Part shown: positions 55,335 through 63,740 of the stretch, piece by piece
Layout of the letters: each line of letters starts with the position of its first letter
Position numbering within the stretch: position 1 is the first letter of the stretch
Assembly: GCA_900546145.1 (NCBI GenBank)
Contig: URBN01000007.1
Span: forward strand, 25,603 to 89,602
Direction of reading: 5' to 3'
DNA length: 64,000 bases
Origin: an uncultured Desulfovibrio sp.
GTDB taxonomy: Bacteria > Desulfobacterota > Desulfovibrionia > Desulfovibrionales > Desulfovibrionaceae
Made by a program: the position numbers and the translations under genes
Notes under the pieces: model-generated
The model's database searches: none
Seen by the model: only the letters and a program-made list of their open reading frames with translations
What the model was told of the DNA's origin: nothing

Positions 55335-57959
55335 ATGCGTTCCCTCCTGCCCCGCCTCAGACAGCCCAGCCGCTACACCGGCATTGAACAGGGTGCCGTC
55401 CATAAAGATCCTTCAGCCGTCACCGTACGCGCCGCACTCTGTTTTCCCGATCTCTATGAAGTCGGCATGTCCCATCTCGGACAGAAAATCATCTACGGCA
55501 TCATCAACAGGCATCCTTCATGGTGGGCCGAGCGCTGCTACGAGCCTGACAGGGAGGACTGCGCTATCCTCAGGGAAACCGGCACACGCCTTGCCACTCT
55601 CGAATCCGACACGGATTTGAAGGATATGAACCTGGTGGGTTTTTCCATCACCCACGAACTCTGCTATCCCGATGTCCTCAACATGCTGGATCTCGGTGGC
55701 ATCCCCCTGCATACCAGCGAGCGCTCTCAGGATCTGAAGGCCTGCCCCCTGGTCATCGCCGGCGGCGGCGCCCTCCTCAGCGCAGAACCCATGGCACCAT
55801 TCCTCGATCTCATGATTCTGGGCGATGGCGAGGAAACCATGGTGGATCTCCTGAACGCCCTCGAAAAAGCCCTTCAGGAGGGCACCACACGCTCCGATTT
55901 CCTGCGTACGGCCTGCGCCATACCGGGTATCTACGTGCCCTCTCTCTACAGGGAAGGCAGTGACGGACGCATGGAGCCTGTCATTCCGGAAGCCGCCCAC
56001 CCCACCAGACGCGTGGTGGCTGACTTTGACAGCCTCTTCTATCCCACGAATCAGGTCGTGCCCATCGCCACGGTGCACAACAGACTTTCCCTGGAAATCG
56101 CCCGCGGCTGCACGCGGTTCTGCCGCTTCTGCCATGCCGGCGTGGTATACAGGCCGGCCCGCGAACGGAGCGTGGAGACAGTCACAAAGCTTCTGAAGCA
56201 GTGCCTCGACGAGACCGGGTTTGACGAAATCAGTTTTCTGTCCCTGAGCGCAGGTGATTACTCAGCGCTCAGGACGCTGTGCTCGACCACGCTGGACCGC
56301 TGCGCGGAGGAACAGATTTCCCTTTCTCTGCCCTCCCTGCGCGTGGGATCCATCGACGACAGCATCATGGACCGAATGTCCTCCATCCGCCGCACAGGCA
56401 TGACGCTCGCCCCCGAGGCCGGCAGTCAGCGCCTGCGCGATGTCATCAACAAGGGCATCACGGAAGAGGAAATCATGCTGCACGTCCAGAAGCTTCTGGA
56501 ATACGGATGGAGGCAGGTCAAGCTGTATTTCATGGTGGGACTGCCCACGGAAACCGATGACGATCTGCGGGCTATTTACGAGCTCTGCGAAAAAGTGCGT
56601 CTCGCCGGCGGCCCCGGCCGCCCCAAGCTCGCCGTCACAGCCGCTCTCTCCCCCTTCGTGCCCAAGCCCTTCACGCCCATCCAGTGGGCTGATCAGATTC
56701 CGCTTCCTGAAATCAAGCGGCGTATCGAACTAGTGCACAGCCTCTTCCGCGGCAAGCGGGGACTTACTATGCGCTGGCACGAGCCCCAGGTCAGCCACCT
56801 CGAGGGCATTCTTTCCCGAGCCGGCCGCTCCATGGCACCTGTTGTGGAAAAGGCCTTCCGCAAAGGGGCCATCTTTTCGAGCTGGATGGACAAGTTCTCC
56901 TTTGAGCCCTGGCGCGAAGCCCTTGCCGAGTGCGGCTTCGACGAGGAAGAATGCATACGGGGAAAGGAACCAGGCAGTGTCTTTCCATGGTCTCACCTCG
57001 AAAGCGGCGTCAGCGAGGAATTCCTGCTCAGGGAGTGGAAGCGGGCCCATGAGGGCAAAGTCAGCCTGGACTGCCGCTACAATCCCTGCAGCAACTGCGG
57101 TGCCTGCGATCGCGGAAAGCTCCCCTCCCGCCTGCCGCACACGGACGGAAACAAAATATGCAACCGTCTCGTCTTCCCCCAGCGCGACCAGCAGCCCAAC
57201 CAGCCGAAGAGAGACGAAAACGGGCGCATTATTCTCAGGGAAATTTCCTCAAAGCCGCCGCAGATCGCCCCGGAGCTCATCGTCCGCGCCATAAGCTACC
57301 GCATCTGGCACGAAAAAATGGGCGAAAGCTGCTGGCTTTCCCAGCTTGAGCTACAGGCCGTGCTCGACAGAGCTCTGCGCCGCGCCCACATCCCCATGGC
57401 CTTTTCCCAGGGCTTCCACCCTCTGCCCCTCATAAGCTTCGGGCGGGCCCTCCCCGTCGGCGTGCAGAGTGCCTGTGAATGGTTCTCCGTGACACTTCGC
57501 GAAAATCTTTCCGCCCTGCGCCTCATTAACGAACTCGCTCCCTGCCTGCCCCGGGGGATCCTGGCCTACAGGGCCGTCCCCGTTCCCTATAAGGACAAGA
57601 CTATGCAGGCCGTCTCCGAACGCTTCCATGTCACACTGGATGGCGGACAGGACGAACTCGGGCGCTGCTTCAGGGATTTTCAGAACGCCGCCTCCTTCAC
57701 CTTCACCCGGGAAACCAAGAAGGGCGAACGCACCTGCGATGTGCGGCCCCTTGTCCAGAACATCGTATTCCCGGAAAATCCCGGAGAAACGGGGGTGACA
57801 TTCGACGGGGTCTGGGGTACGGGGTACCTGTCACCCCTGCTGATCTGCAGGGCCATTTTAGCGCCGCTCGGCGACTTTACCGCCCTCGCCCAGGCGCTGC
57901 ATATCACCAAAACCGCCCAGTTCATGCCGGACGGCACTGTCGAAAGAGGAGTGCATTAG
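55335..57959 (+). CDS. B12-binding-like radical SAM protein fused to a DUF2344 domain
   Basis: An 874-residue protein. Residues about 20-230 form a B12-binding-type Rossmann region (GFSITHELCYPDVLNMLDLG, VIAGGGALLSAEPMAP). The radical SAM core has IARGCTRFCRFCHAG with CxxxCxxC near 260, then MTLAPEAGSQRLRDVINKGI. Residues about 570-600 hold more Cys (YNPCSNCGACDRG), possibly an extra cluster. The last 220 residues (AISYRIWHEKMGESCWLSQL, AFSQGFHPLPLISFGRALPVG) are the TIGR03936/DUF2344 domain, often a separate gene. The substrate is unknown; tRNA modification is a guess from neighbours in other genomes. Confidence 0.88.
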   Translation: MRSLLPRLRQPSRYTGIEQGAVHKDPSAVTVRAALCFPDLYEVGMSHLGQKIIYGIINRHPSWWAERCYEPDREDCAILRETGTRLATLESDTDLKDMNLVGFSITHELCYPDVLNMLDLGGIPLHTSERSQDLKACPLVIAGGGALLSAEPMAPFLDLMILGDGEETMVDLLNALEKALQEGTTRSDFLRTACAIPGIYVPSLYREGSDGRMEPVIPEAAHPTRRVVADFDSLFYPTNQVVPIATVHNRLSLEIARGCTRFCRFCHAGVVYRPARERSVETVTKLLKQCLDETGFDEISFLSLSAGDYSALRTLCSTTLDRCAEEQISLSLPSLRVGSIDDSIMDRMSSIRRTGMTLAPEAGSQRLRDVINKGITEEEIMLHVQKLLEYGWRQVKLYFMVGLPTETDDDLRAIYELCEKVRLAGGPGRPKLAVTAALSPFVPKPFTPIQWADQIPLPEIKRRIELVHSLFRGKRGLTMRWHEPQVSHLEGILSRAGRSMAPVVEKAFRKGAIFSSWMDKFSFEPWREALAECGFDEEECIRGKEPGSVFPWSHLESGVSEEFLLREWKRAHEGKVSLDCRYNPCSNCGACDRGKLPSRLPHTDGNKICNRLVFPQRDQQPNQPKRDENGRIILREISSKPPQIAPELIVRAISYRIWHEKMGESCWLSQLELQAVLDRALRRAHIPMAFSQGFHPLPLISFGRALPVGVQSACEWFSVTLRENLSALRLINELAPCLPRGILAYRAVPVPYKDKTMQAVSERFHVTLDGGQDELGRCFRDFQNAASFTFTRETKKGERTCDVRPLVQNIVFPENPGETGVTFDGVWGTGYLSPLLICRAILAPLGDFTALAQALHITKTAQFMPDGTVERGVH

Positions 57960-57962
57960 TAT

Positions 57963-58568
57963 ATGGGACGCGATCACACAGATACGTGGTTCTTTTTCGG
58001 CGACTCCGTCACACTCGGAGTCAATGACAACGTTACCCCTGGCGGATTCGTGAGCAGGCTCGCTCTCAAGGGGGCCCAGAAAGGCCTTTACGAATTTCCG
58101 CCGGCCACGTTCTACAATCTCGGCGCCAGACGCCAGACCATGGCGCAGATTCAGGATCGCTTCAAACGCGAATACGAAGCCAGACTCATGCCCGGCATCC
58201 GCTCCCGTTTCGCTTTCTGCACCGGCACCGTCGATGCGCTCAGGGGAGCCGCTCCCGAAGCCATGGCGGAAAACCTTGCCGGCCTTCTGAACGAAGCAAA
58301 GGGAATCGCACCCACCCTTTTCATCTGCCCTCCGCCGCTTTTCGACGACGGACCGCGTGAATGTCTCTCCCGCTTCGCCGCTCTGGCTTCTGATATCTGC
58401 GGCAGGCTTAATATTCCCTGCGTCAACATCTTTGACACACTCATGAGCAGAAGTTATGTAGCCCTCCTTACGGATCACATTCATCCCGGACCGGAAGGCA
58501 ATGAACTTGTCGCCAGCCTGCTCATTGAGCAGCCCGAGATGCTCACCTTCCTCAAGGCAACAGACTAG
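57963..58568 (+). CDS. SGNH-type hydrolase
   Basis: A 201-residue cytoplasmic hydrolase of the GDSL/SGNH fold. Block I FFFGDSVTLGVND holds the nucleophile Ser, block II-like NLGARRQT, block III-like TGTVDALRG (Asn position altered), and block V DHIHPGPEGN gives Asp and His. There is no signal peptide. It starts three bases after the radical SAM gene, so the pair is co-transcribed and may act on linked substrates. Confidence 0.82.
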   Translation: MGRDHTDTWFFFGDSVTLGVNDNVTPGGFVSRLALKGAQKGLYEFPPATFYNLGARRQTMAQIQDRFKREYEARLMPGIRSRFAFCTGTVDALRGAAPEAMAENLAGLLNEAKGIAPTLFICPPPLFDDGPRECLSRFAALASDICGRLNIPCVNIFDTLMSRSYVALLTDHIHPGPEGNELVASLLIEQPEMLTFLKATD

Positions 58569-58580
58569 GAGCCACGCTGT

Positions 58581-58895
58581 ATGGGATCTGATTCACCCTT
58601 TTTGGACGATACCATTCCTTTTTCTGAGCACGCACGTGGAATGAAAGATGATGAACTGCTCGACATCTGGGAACAGGTGCAGCGCATCATGATCGCACTT
58701 CAGGATCACATCATCCCCGGCGTTGAGATGAAATCAGGAGTCGAGGACGCCGTCCTCGTGGAACTCCTGCGCCGCGATACGCTGCGCCGCCAGACTCATC
58801 TGCGGCACACGCAGCGCAAAACGCACCTGCAGCCTATACCTCAGGGACGGCGCAGGCAGCACTGCGCGTCGAAGCGTGCCAGCCAGGCCCGTTAA
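58581..58895 (+). CDS. Small protein with basic tail, unknown
   Basis: A 104-residue protein 12 bases after the SGNH gene. The first 70 residues are acidic and helical (KDDELLDIWEQVQRIMIALQ), the last 35 very basic (RRQTHLRHTQRKTHLQPIPQ). The basic tail could bind RNA or DNA. No family is recognised. It is the last gene before a terminator. Confidence 0.55.
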   Translation: MGSDSPFLDDTIPFSEHARGMKDDELLDIWEQVQRIMIALQDHIIPGVEMKSGVEDAVLVELLRRDTLRRQTHLRHTQRKTHLQPIPQGRRRQHCASKRASQAR

Positions 58896-58917
58896 TACCG
58901 GAATCAAAAAACAAAGC

Positions 58918-58961
58918 GGGGCGTTCTTCTTCAGAAGAGAAGAAGAACAGCCCCCTTTTTT
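58918..58961. terminator. Bidirectional terminator
   Basis: GGGGCGTTCTTCTTC and GAAGAAGAACAGCCCC form a long stem with one bulge, followed by TTTTTTG on the plus strand; the minus-strand tail is GCTTTGTTTTTTG. It separates the radical SAM run from the genes arriving on the minus strand. Confidence 0.8.
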
Positions 58962-58970
58962 GATCTTTTC

Positions 58971-59311
58971 TCAGACACGGGGAGAAACCACATACGTGCC
59001 ATGTCCTCGAAAAGCGCAGGACTCCACAGAGAAGCCGGGCTCCGCTGTGCCGTTCTGAGTCCTGAAATTCCCTTTCCCCACTCCATACTTTTCATTAGCA
59101 AAAAAGTATAGATCTCCAGACATAATTTTACGGATTTTTTTGGCGGCACCAGAAGGAGGCGCAGCCTTCACAGGCAGAGCCGTTTCCCCCACAATGGAGG
59201 GAACAGTCAGCCGGCGGATACCGCCGGTATCATAAATACGAAGGCGCACAATATCGGCCCGTCCCGCTGAAATACATCGCATTATTGGGGAAGGCTTCCC
59301 GCGCTCAGGCA
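58971..59311 (-). CDS. Possible small gene downstream of the receiver-kinase gene
   Basis: A 113-codon frame starting with an ATG that overlaps the kinase stop codon (ATGCCTGA) and ending ten bases before the bidirectional terminator. The sequence (ADIVRLRIYDTGGIRRLTVP, SGDLYFFANEKYGVG) has a balanced protein-like composition. No family is recognised and it could be a decayed or chance frame. A start at the internal ATG (MRCISAGRAD) is also possible. Confidence 0.4.
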
Positions 59312-60504
59312 TCCTGTTCCGTAAGGCAGGGGACAAAGGGCAGGCACACAGTGAATACCGTACTGCCCGGATCACCACGTTCGAGAAAGATACGCCCGCC
59401 CATTTCCTGCACCAGGCCGCGGCAGACGGCCAGGCCATGGCCAATGCCGCTTTTCCCCCTGCTGGTGCTGAAGAACGGAGCGAAAATCTGTCTGCGTATT
59501 TCCTCTGGCACGCCGCGGCCCGTATCCGAAACACGGATTTCCACGAATCTTGGGTTCGTTACCGGCCCATCCCCTCCGGCACCGCCAGGGTTTTCCAGCC
59601 CGGAAAGTTCGATCATGGCGCGCTCCTCAGGCGTACGGGCTTCCCTTAGAGTTGTTTCAAGGCCGAGGACACCGCCCTGAGGCATGGCGTCCAGAGCGTT
59701 TTCAACAAGATGCAGGATCACCTGTCTGAGTTCGAAAGGCTCACCCATAAAAACAGGAATAGCGCTATCTATTTTTACATGAGGCCTGACACACTGAGCG
59801 CGCATCCTCTCCTGAAAGATGATAATGACTTCACGCACGACATCGCGCAGCAGGATTCCCATCTTTCTGCGCCCCGTTCCCTGGCTGAGCACGAGAAGAC
59901 TCTGCATCATGGATTTCACTCTGCGGCTCTGCCGTTTAATGGTCTCCACCGCATCCTTCAGTTCTTCAAGCGTGGCTTCCGGAAGATGGCAGGCGGGCTC
60001 CTCCTGCAGAATGTCGCCGATATCACCTGCGGCCTGAACCATGATGTTGACCGGATTATTCACGCCGTGGGCGACCCCCTTCGTCAGCCTGTCCAGGGTG
60101 CGCATGCGCGCCGCCTCAGCGTACAGCTCGTGCTGACGTTCGGCTTTCTGCCTTCCGAGTGCCCTTTCCAGAGCCGATTCCACGGACGCCATGGAAACCG
60201 GCTTGGCCAGCCAGTCGAAGGCCCCGAACCGCATGGCTTCGGCTCCCTGCTCGGCCTGTGCCGGCTCTGTCAGCATGACGCAGGGGGTCTGCGGCCACTT
60301 TCTGCGCATGCGGGAAAGCAGCTCGAGTCCGCTCATGCCCGAAAGGTGCACGCCCAGGAGTGCCACGTCGCAGGGACGTTCCCCCAGCTTCTTCAGGGCT
60401 TCCTCTCCGTTCCCGGCTGACCGGGCGCTATATCCCTGAAGTTCCAGCCTTGCGGCCAGAAGTTCAGCAAAGGCCGGCTCGTTGTCGACGATGAGAACAT
60501 CCAT
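59305..60504 (-). CDS. Hybrid receiver-histidine kinase with degenerate receiver
   Basis: A 399-residue soluble protein. Residues 1-118 are a receiver-like domain (MDVLIVDNEP); Thr79 and Lys101 are kept, but the phospho-acceptor position reads LLG (Gly51) instead of LLD. A DHp domain follows with His146 in VAHGVNNPVN, where the usual Glu after His is Gly. The ATPase domain looks complete: N box LVENALDAM, G1 VSDTGRGVP, F box IFAPFFST, G2 GIGHGLAVC. ATG 60504 follows AGGAG. It may bind a partner rather than receive phosphate. Confidence 0.85.
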   Translation of the reverse strand: MDVLIVDNEPAFAELLAARLELQGYSARSAGNGEEALKKLGERPCDVALLGVHLSGMSGLELLSRMRRKWPQTPCVMLTEPAQAEQGAEAMRFGAFDWLAKPVSMASVESALERALGRQKAERQHELYAEAARMRTLDRLTKGVAHGVNNPVNIMVQAAGDIGDILQEEPACHLPEATLEELKDAVETIKRQSRRVKSMMQSLLVLSQGTGRRKMGILLRDVVREVIIIFQERMRAQCVRPHVKIDSAIPVFMGEPFELRQVILHLVENALDAMPQGGVLGLETTLREARTPEERAMIELSGLENPGGAGGDGPVTNPRFVEIRVSDTGRGVPEEIRRQIFAPFFSTSRGKSGIGHGLAVCRGLVQEMGGRIFLERGDPGSTVFTVCLPFVPCLTEQDA

Positions 60505-60652
60505 GGAAAGCACTCCTGAAAATAAGCCCGAGGGCACAGACACTCCGGTTTTTCCGTTTTTGCTCTTCTCTCCTCAGTCTTGCCACCGGAATTCCGCAGA
60601 CTCCGGACGCAACAGAACAGGCAGGCAGGGTAACTCAAAATGCATATCTTAA

Positions 60653-60691
60653 TTTACACCTCACCGCTATTGGAATATATACTCTAATTCC
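60653..60691 (+). promoter_or_regulatory. Promoter with overlapping dyad for the GAF gene
   Basis: TTTACA (60653-60658), 17 bases and TATATA (60676-60681) form a good promoter. GGAAT (60672-60676) and ATTCC (60687-60691) make a dyad over the -10 box, suggesting repressor control. The rest of 60505-60826 is non-coding and also holds the divergent start region of the receiver-kinase gene. Confidence 0.5.
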
Positions 60692-60826
60692 GGGTTAAGG
60701 CTGTTCCGGAGCTTTCCGGGGTGTCTTTCTCCCCTCACAAAATTCTCTCTGGCGCGTAGTCCGCTGCGGCTTTCCTCCCCGGCATCAGTTCCCGGACGCC
60801 CAGCCGGAGCAGGAGTTGTTCCGCCC

Positions 60827-61951
60827 ATGCTCAAAACCAAAGAAACCATAAAAAAAGGCATTATGCAGCTTCTCGTCCGTGCCGCGCCGGAAAACCGCAG
60901 GGCCGTCATCAATCTCCTGCCTGCGGCCAAGCGGGCTCTTGATCAGGGCTATGTCCCTGACGCCCGCAGCGTTCCCCTGCACAGCTGGCGCTGCCTTCTT
61001 ACCCTGCTCGCCCAGACGGCTGCCATGCAGACTGACGCGGACGCGTTCCTCCGCGTCTCCAACGAGCTTCTCATGATCGGCGATAAACTTGTACCGCCGG
61101 CCGAGGCACTGCGTCAGAGCGCGGAACTGCTCATGCACAATTTTCACGCGCAGCTCTACGTCTGCCGCATGCGGGATAAGGATGGCAACTGGCGCGTCAC
61201 GTCCGCATCCACTGATGACGGCAGTCCTGTGCCCATGTTCGCCCCTGCGCTCGAGGAGGGCCTTCTCCGCCACCCTGTCATGCGCGCCGTGTCCCAGAGC
61301 CACGAGCAGTTCATCGTTTCCAACAACCTGCACAGCATCGAAAAGGGCGGCGAGTCCTTTGACTGCTTCGGATACCGCACAGGCTACCGCTCCCGCCTGG
61401 CCTTTATCCTGCGTGAGCACAAAAACGTGACGCCCTTTGGCCTTGTCATGCTCTACACCCGCCAGGAATTCGGATTCGAACAGTTCGATGAACGGTTCCT
61501 GAGCCGCTGCGCCCGCCTCATCAATCTCGTGGTGGGACGCCGCATCGCTCTCGCCAGGGATACTCTGGAGAAGGCCGCCGGAGCCATGGCCCATTACGGC
61601 AACAACGCCCTGAATACTATGCGCGCCCACGCCGAATACTGCGGCGACCTCGTGGAAATCCTCGACGAAAATCTCACAAAAGCGACACGTCTCTCGCGCC
61701 AGCTAAGGGCAGAACTGCCCCCGACGACCCGCCCCGGCCATATGGCCGATGATCTCGAAAAAGCTCTCACCCGCATGGATCTCACTGAACTGGCAGGCCA
61801 TCTCGGCGGCGTCCTCCAGGGCGTCAAACGCATGACCCGCATCATCAAGTCCCTGCAGAAGAGCGTTGACCGCCCCCGCCTGCTGAAATATGTGCAGGGC
61901 GTAGACGTCCTGAAGCTCGATGATGACAAAAATGCCAAAGACGATTCCTGA
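60827..61951 (+). CDS. GAF-like sensor with H-box-like helix but no kinase ATPase domain
   Basis: A 374-residue soluble protein. Residues about 95-250 resemble a GAF sensor (LLMHNFHAQLYVCRMRDKDG, LVMLYTRQEFGFEQFDERFL). Residues about 255-345 are helical with MAHYGNNALNTMRAHAEY, similar to a DHp H-box (AHEINNPLN), and a second helix pair (LGGVLQGVKRMTRIIKSLQ). It then stops, without N, G1 or G2 boxes. It may be a phosphotransfer or scaffolding protein in the same pathway as the adjacent kinase. Confidence 0.6.
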   Translation: MLKTKETIKKGIMQLLVRAAPENRRAVINLLPAAKRALDQGYVPDARSVPLHSWRCLLTLLAQTAAMQTDADAFLRVSNELLMIGDKLVPPAEALRQSAELLMHNFHAQLYVCRMRDKDGNWRVTSASTDDGSPVPMFAPALEEGLLRHPVMRAVSQSHEQFIVSNNLHSIEKGGESFDCFGYRTGYRSRLAFILREHKNVTPFGLVMLYTRQEFGFEQFDERFLSRCARLINLVVGRRIALARDTLEKAAGAMAHYGNNALNTMRAHAEYCGDLVEILDENLTKATRLSRQLRAELPPTTRPGHMADDLEKALTRMDLTELAGHLGGVLQGVKRMTRIIKSLQKSVDRPRLLKYVQGVDVLKLDDDKNAKDDS

Positions 61952-62014
61952 AAAAGAGCCTGACCCCGTGGCCTCGTCGTTTCCTGTAGGGAACGAACGC
62001 CTTCATTCCGCTCA

Positions 62015-62050
62015 AAAACGCCGTCTTCCCCCTCGGGAAGACGGCGTTTT
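62015..62050 (+). terminator. Terminator after the GAF gene
   Basis: AAAACGCCGTCTTCCC (62015-62030) pairs perfectly with GGGAAGACGGCGTTTT (62035-62050), followed by more T residues. Confidence 0.92.
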
Positions 62051-62183
62051 TTCTCCCGCAACTCCTTATGCTTGCACCTTCTTTACGTTCTTTTTACAAT
62101 TTTTTTCTTTCAAAATACTCTTTTTTTGAGTTAATAGTGACTGAATTTCCTTAAACAAATGTCACCCAACAGGTACTCTTTTC

Positions 62184-62333
62184 ATGCGTGATGAAAATAA
62201 CGTCAGGATACTGCTGATTGACGATGATGAAGAATTCTGTCAGCTCACCCGGGACTACCTCGAACTGCAGAATATGACCCTCGATTACTGCACATCGGGG
62301 ATATCCGGCGGTAGAGTCCATATAGTGGTGTAA
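62184..62333 (+). pseudogene. Response regulator gene cut off by an IS256-family element
   Basis: The first 39 codons are a normal receiver start (NVRILLIDDDEEFCQLTRDY, then LELQNMTLDYCTSG) with the acidic DDD pocket. The frame then passes into insertion-element DNA and stops after 49 codons, before the phospho-acceptor Asp. The remainder is not within the window on the far side as far as it can be seen. It would have been the next signalling gene after the GAF protein. Confidence 0.8.
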
Positions 62334-63740
62334 ATTCCCGTGGCAAAAAGTTGAGCCATGGGAACGCCTTCGGTATGTTTGGAATTGCACAACCACCAAA
62401 ACCGAAAGGAGAACACCATGGCTCAGGTCATACTTAACTTAGAACTCGATGAAATTCTACGGGCATTTACAACAGGGGCTAAAAATGAGGGATTCCGTCT
62501 TCTGCTCCAAAAGGGGCTCAATGCCATGCTCGACAGGGAGTCCTCAGAACAGCTCGGGGCAAAGCGCTATGAACGCACAGAGGAGCGCACTGACAGCCGT
62601 AATGGCGTGCGTACGCGTGAACTGAAGACCCGTATAGGCAGATTAACCCTGAACGTACCCAGACACAGGAACCAGCCATTCAGAACAATGCTTTTTGAAA
62701 ACTATCCGCGCAGTGAACAGTCCCTTCTCACGACCATGGCAGTCATGGTTCTGGAAGGTGTTTCCACCCGGAAGATCGCCCGTATAACGGAAGAGCTGTG
62801 CGGAACGTCATTTTCGAAATCGGCTGTTTCTGAAGTCTGCAAAAGTCTGGATACTTACGTCAATGAATTCAGAAACCGGCCTCTGACAGATTCCTACCCA
62901 TTCCTCACTGTCGATGCCACGTACTTTAAGGTGCGGGAGAACCACCGGGTGACGGCCCGGGCACTGATGATCGCCTATGCCGTCAACAGCAAAGGACTTC
63001 GGGAAGTTGTTGGATTTAAAGCATATCCCAATGAATCCACTGAGACATGGACCGATTTTTTGTCAGGACTGAGACAGCGGGGGCTGACAGATCCGCGGAT
63101 GATTATCTCTGACGCGCATGGAGGGATTGTCGCCGCAGTCGGCAGAGTATTCCCGACTCTGCCCTGGCAGCGGTGTCAGTTTCACTTTGCCAGAAACATT
63201 ACCGCAAAAGCTCCGGCGAAGTACCAGGCCGGACTGAGCTCAGAGCTGACAGAAATGTTCAACTGCAGAACAATCGGAGAGGCCAGAAAAAAGCGGGACC
63301 AGATTCTCTCTGACTACAAAGATATCGCAGAGTCAGCCATGCTCTGCCTGGATGAAGGATTTGAGAGTGCCATGACTGTGATGGCTCTTCCGGCGGGACT
63401 CAGGCGGTTCTGCAGAACATCCAATCATATTGAGAGGCTCAACAGGGAATTAAAGCGCCGCTCCAGCGTGATCGGCATATTCCCCAATGAAGAGTCTCTG
63501 GTAAGGACCATGGGCGCAGTCCTGATTGAAGAAAGCCATCAGAGACAATCGGGCAGAGCTCTTTTCAGTCCCAAAACTTTTAAGGAGTTCATGACACCGG
63601 AAGTCATAAAGACGCTGATTGAAATCGCGAACGAGCAGCAACGGGTGATGGCCGCTAAACTGTACCCATTACAGTGGACAGAAAGATTTGCACACACTCC
63701 AAAAATTGGACAGTGCATGTAACGCAGATCCACATTCATG
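62301..63740 (+). mobile_element. IS256-family insertion sequence
   Basis: One transposase gene with flanking non-coding ends, inserted into a response regulator gene. The left end lies between about 62299 and 62315 (GGTAGAGTCCATATAGTGG). A matching inverted GTCCAT occurs at the right near 63736-63741, but the long terminal inverted repeats expected for the family could not be confirmed, so both boundaries are approximate. Confidence 0.75.
62418..63722 (+). CDS. IS256-family (mutator-type) transposase
   Basis: A 434-residue transposase. The DDE residues are FLTVDATYFKVRE, MIISDAHGG and HIERLNRELKRRS; the zinc/His motif WQRCQFHFARN lies between the second D and E. The N terminus (FRLLLQKGLNAMLDRESSEQ, GAKRYERTEERTDSRNG) is family-typical. 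Full length, no frameshift, so probably active. ATG 62418 follows AAAGGAG; codon use is less GC-biased than the neighbouring genes. Confidence 0.93.
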   Translation: MAQVILNLELDEILRAFTTGAKNEGFRLLLQKGLNAMLDRESSEQLGAKRYERTEERTDSRNGVRTRELKTRIGRLTLNVPRHRNQPFRTMLFENYPRSEQSLLTTMAVMVLEGVSTRKIARITEELCGTSFSKSAVSEVCKSLDTYVNEFRNRPLTDSYPFLTVDATYFKVRENHRVTARALMIAYAVNSKGLREVVGFKAYPNESTETWTDFLSGLRQRGLTDPRMIISDAHGGIVAAVGRVFPTLPWQRCQFHFARNITAKAPAKYQAGLSSELTEMFNCRTIGEARKKRDQILSDYKDIAESAMLCLDEGFESAMTVMALPAGLRRFCRTSNHIERLNRELKRRSSVIGIFPNEESLVRTMGAVLIEESHQRQSGRALFSPKTFKEFMTPEVIKTLIEIANEQQRVMAAKLYPLQWTERFAHTPKIGQCM

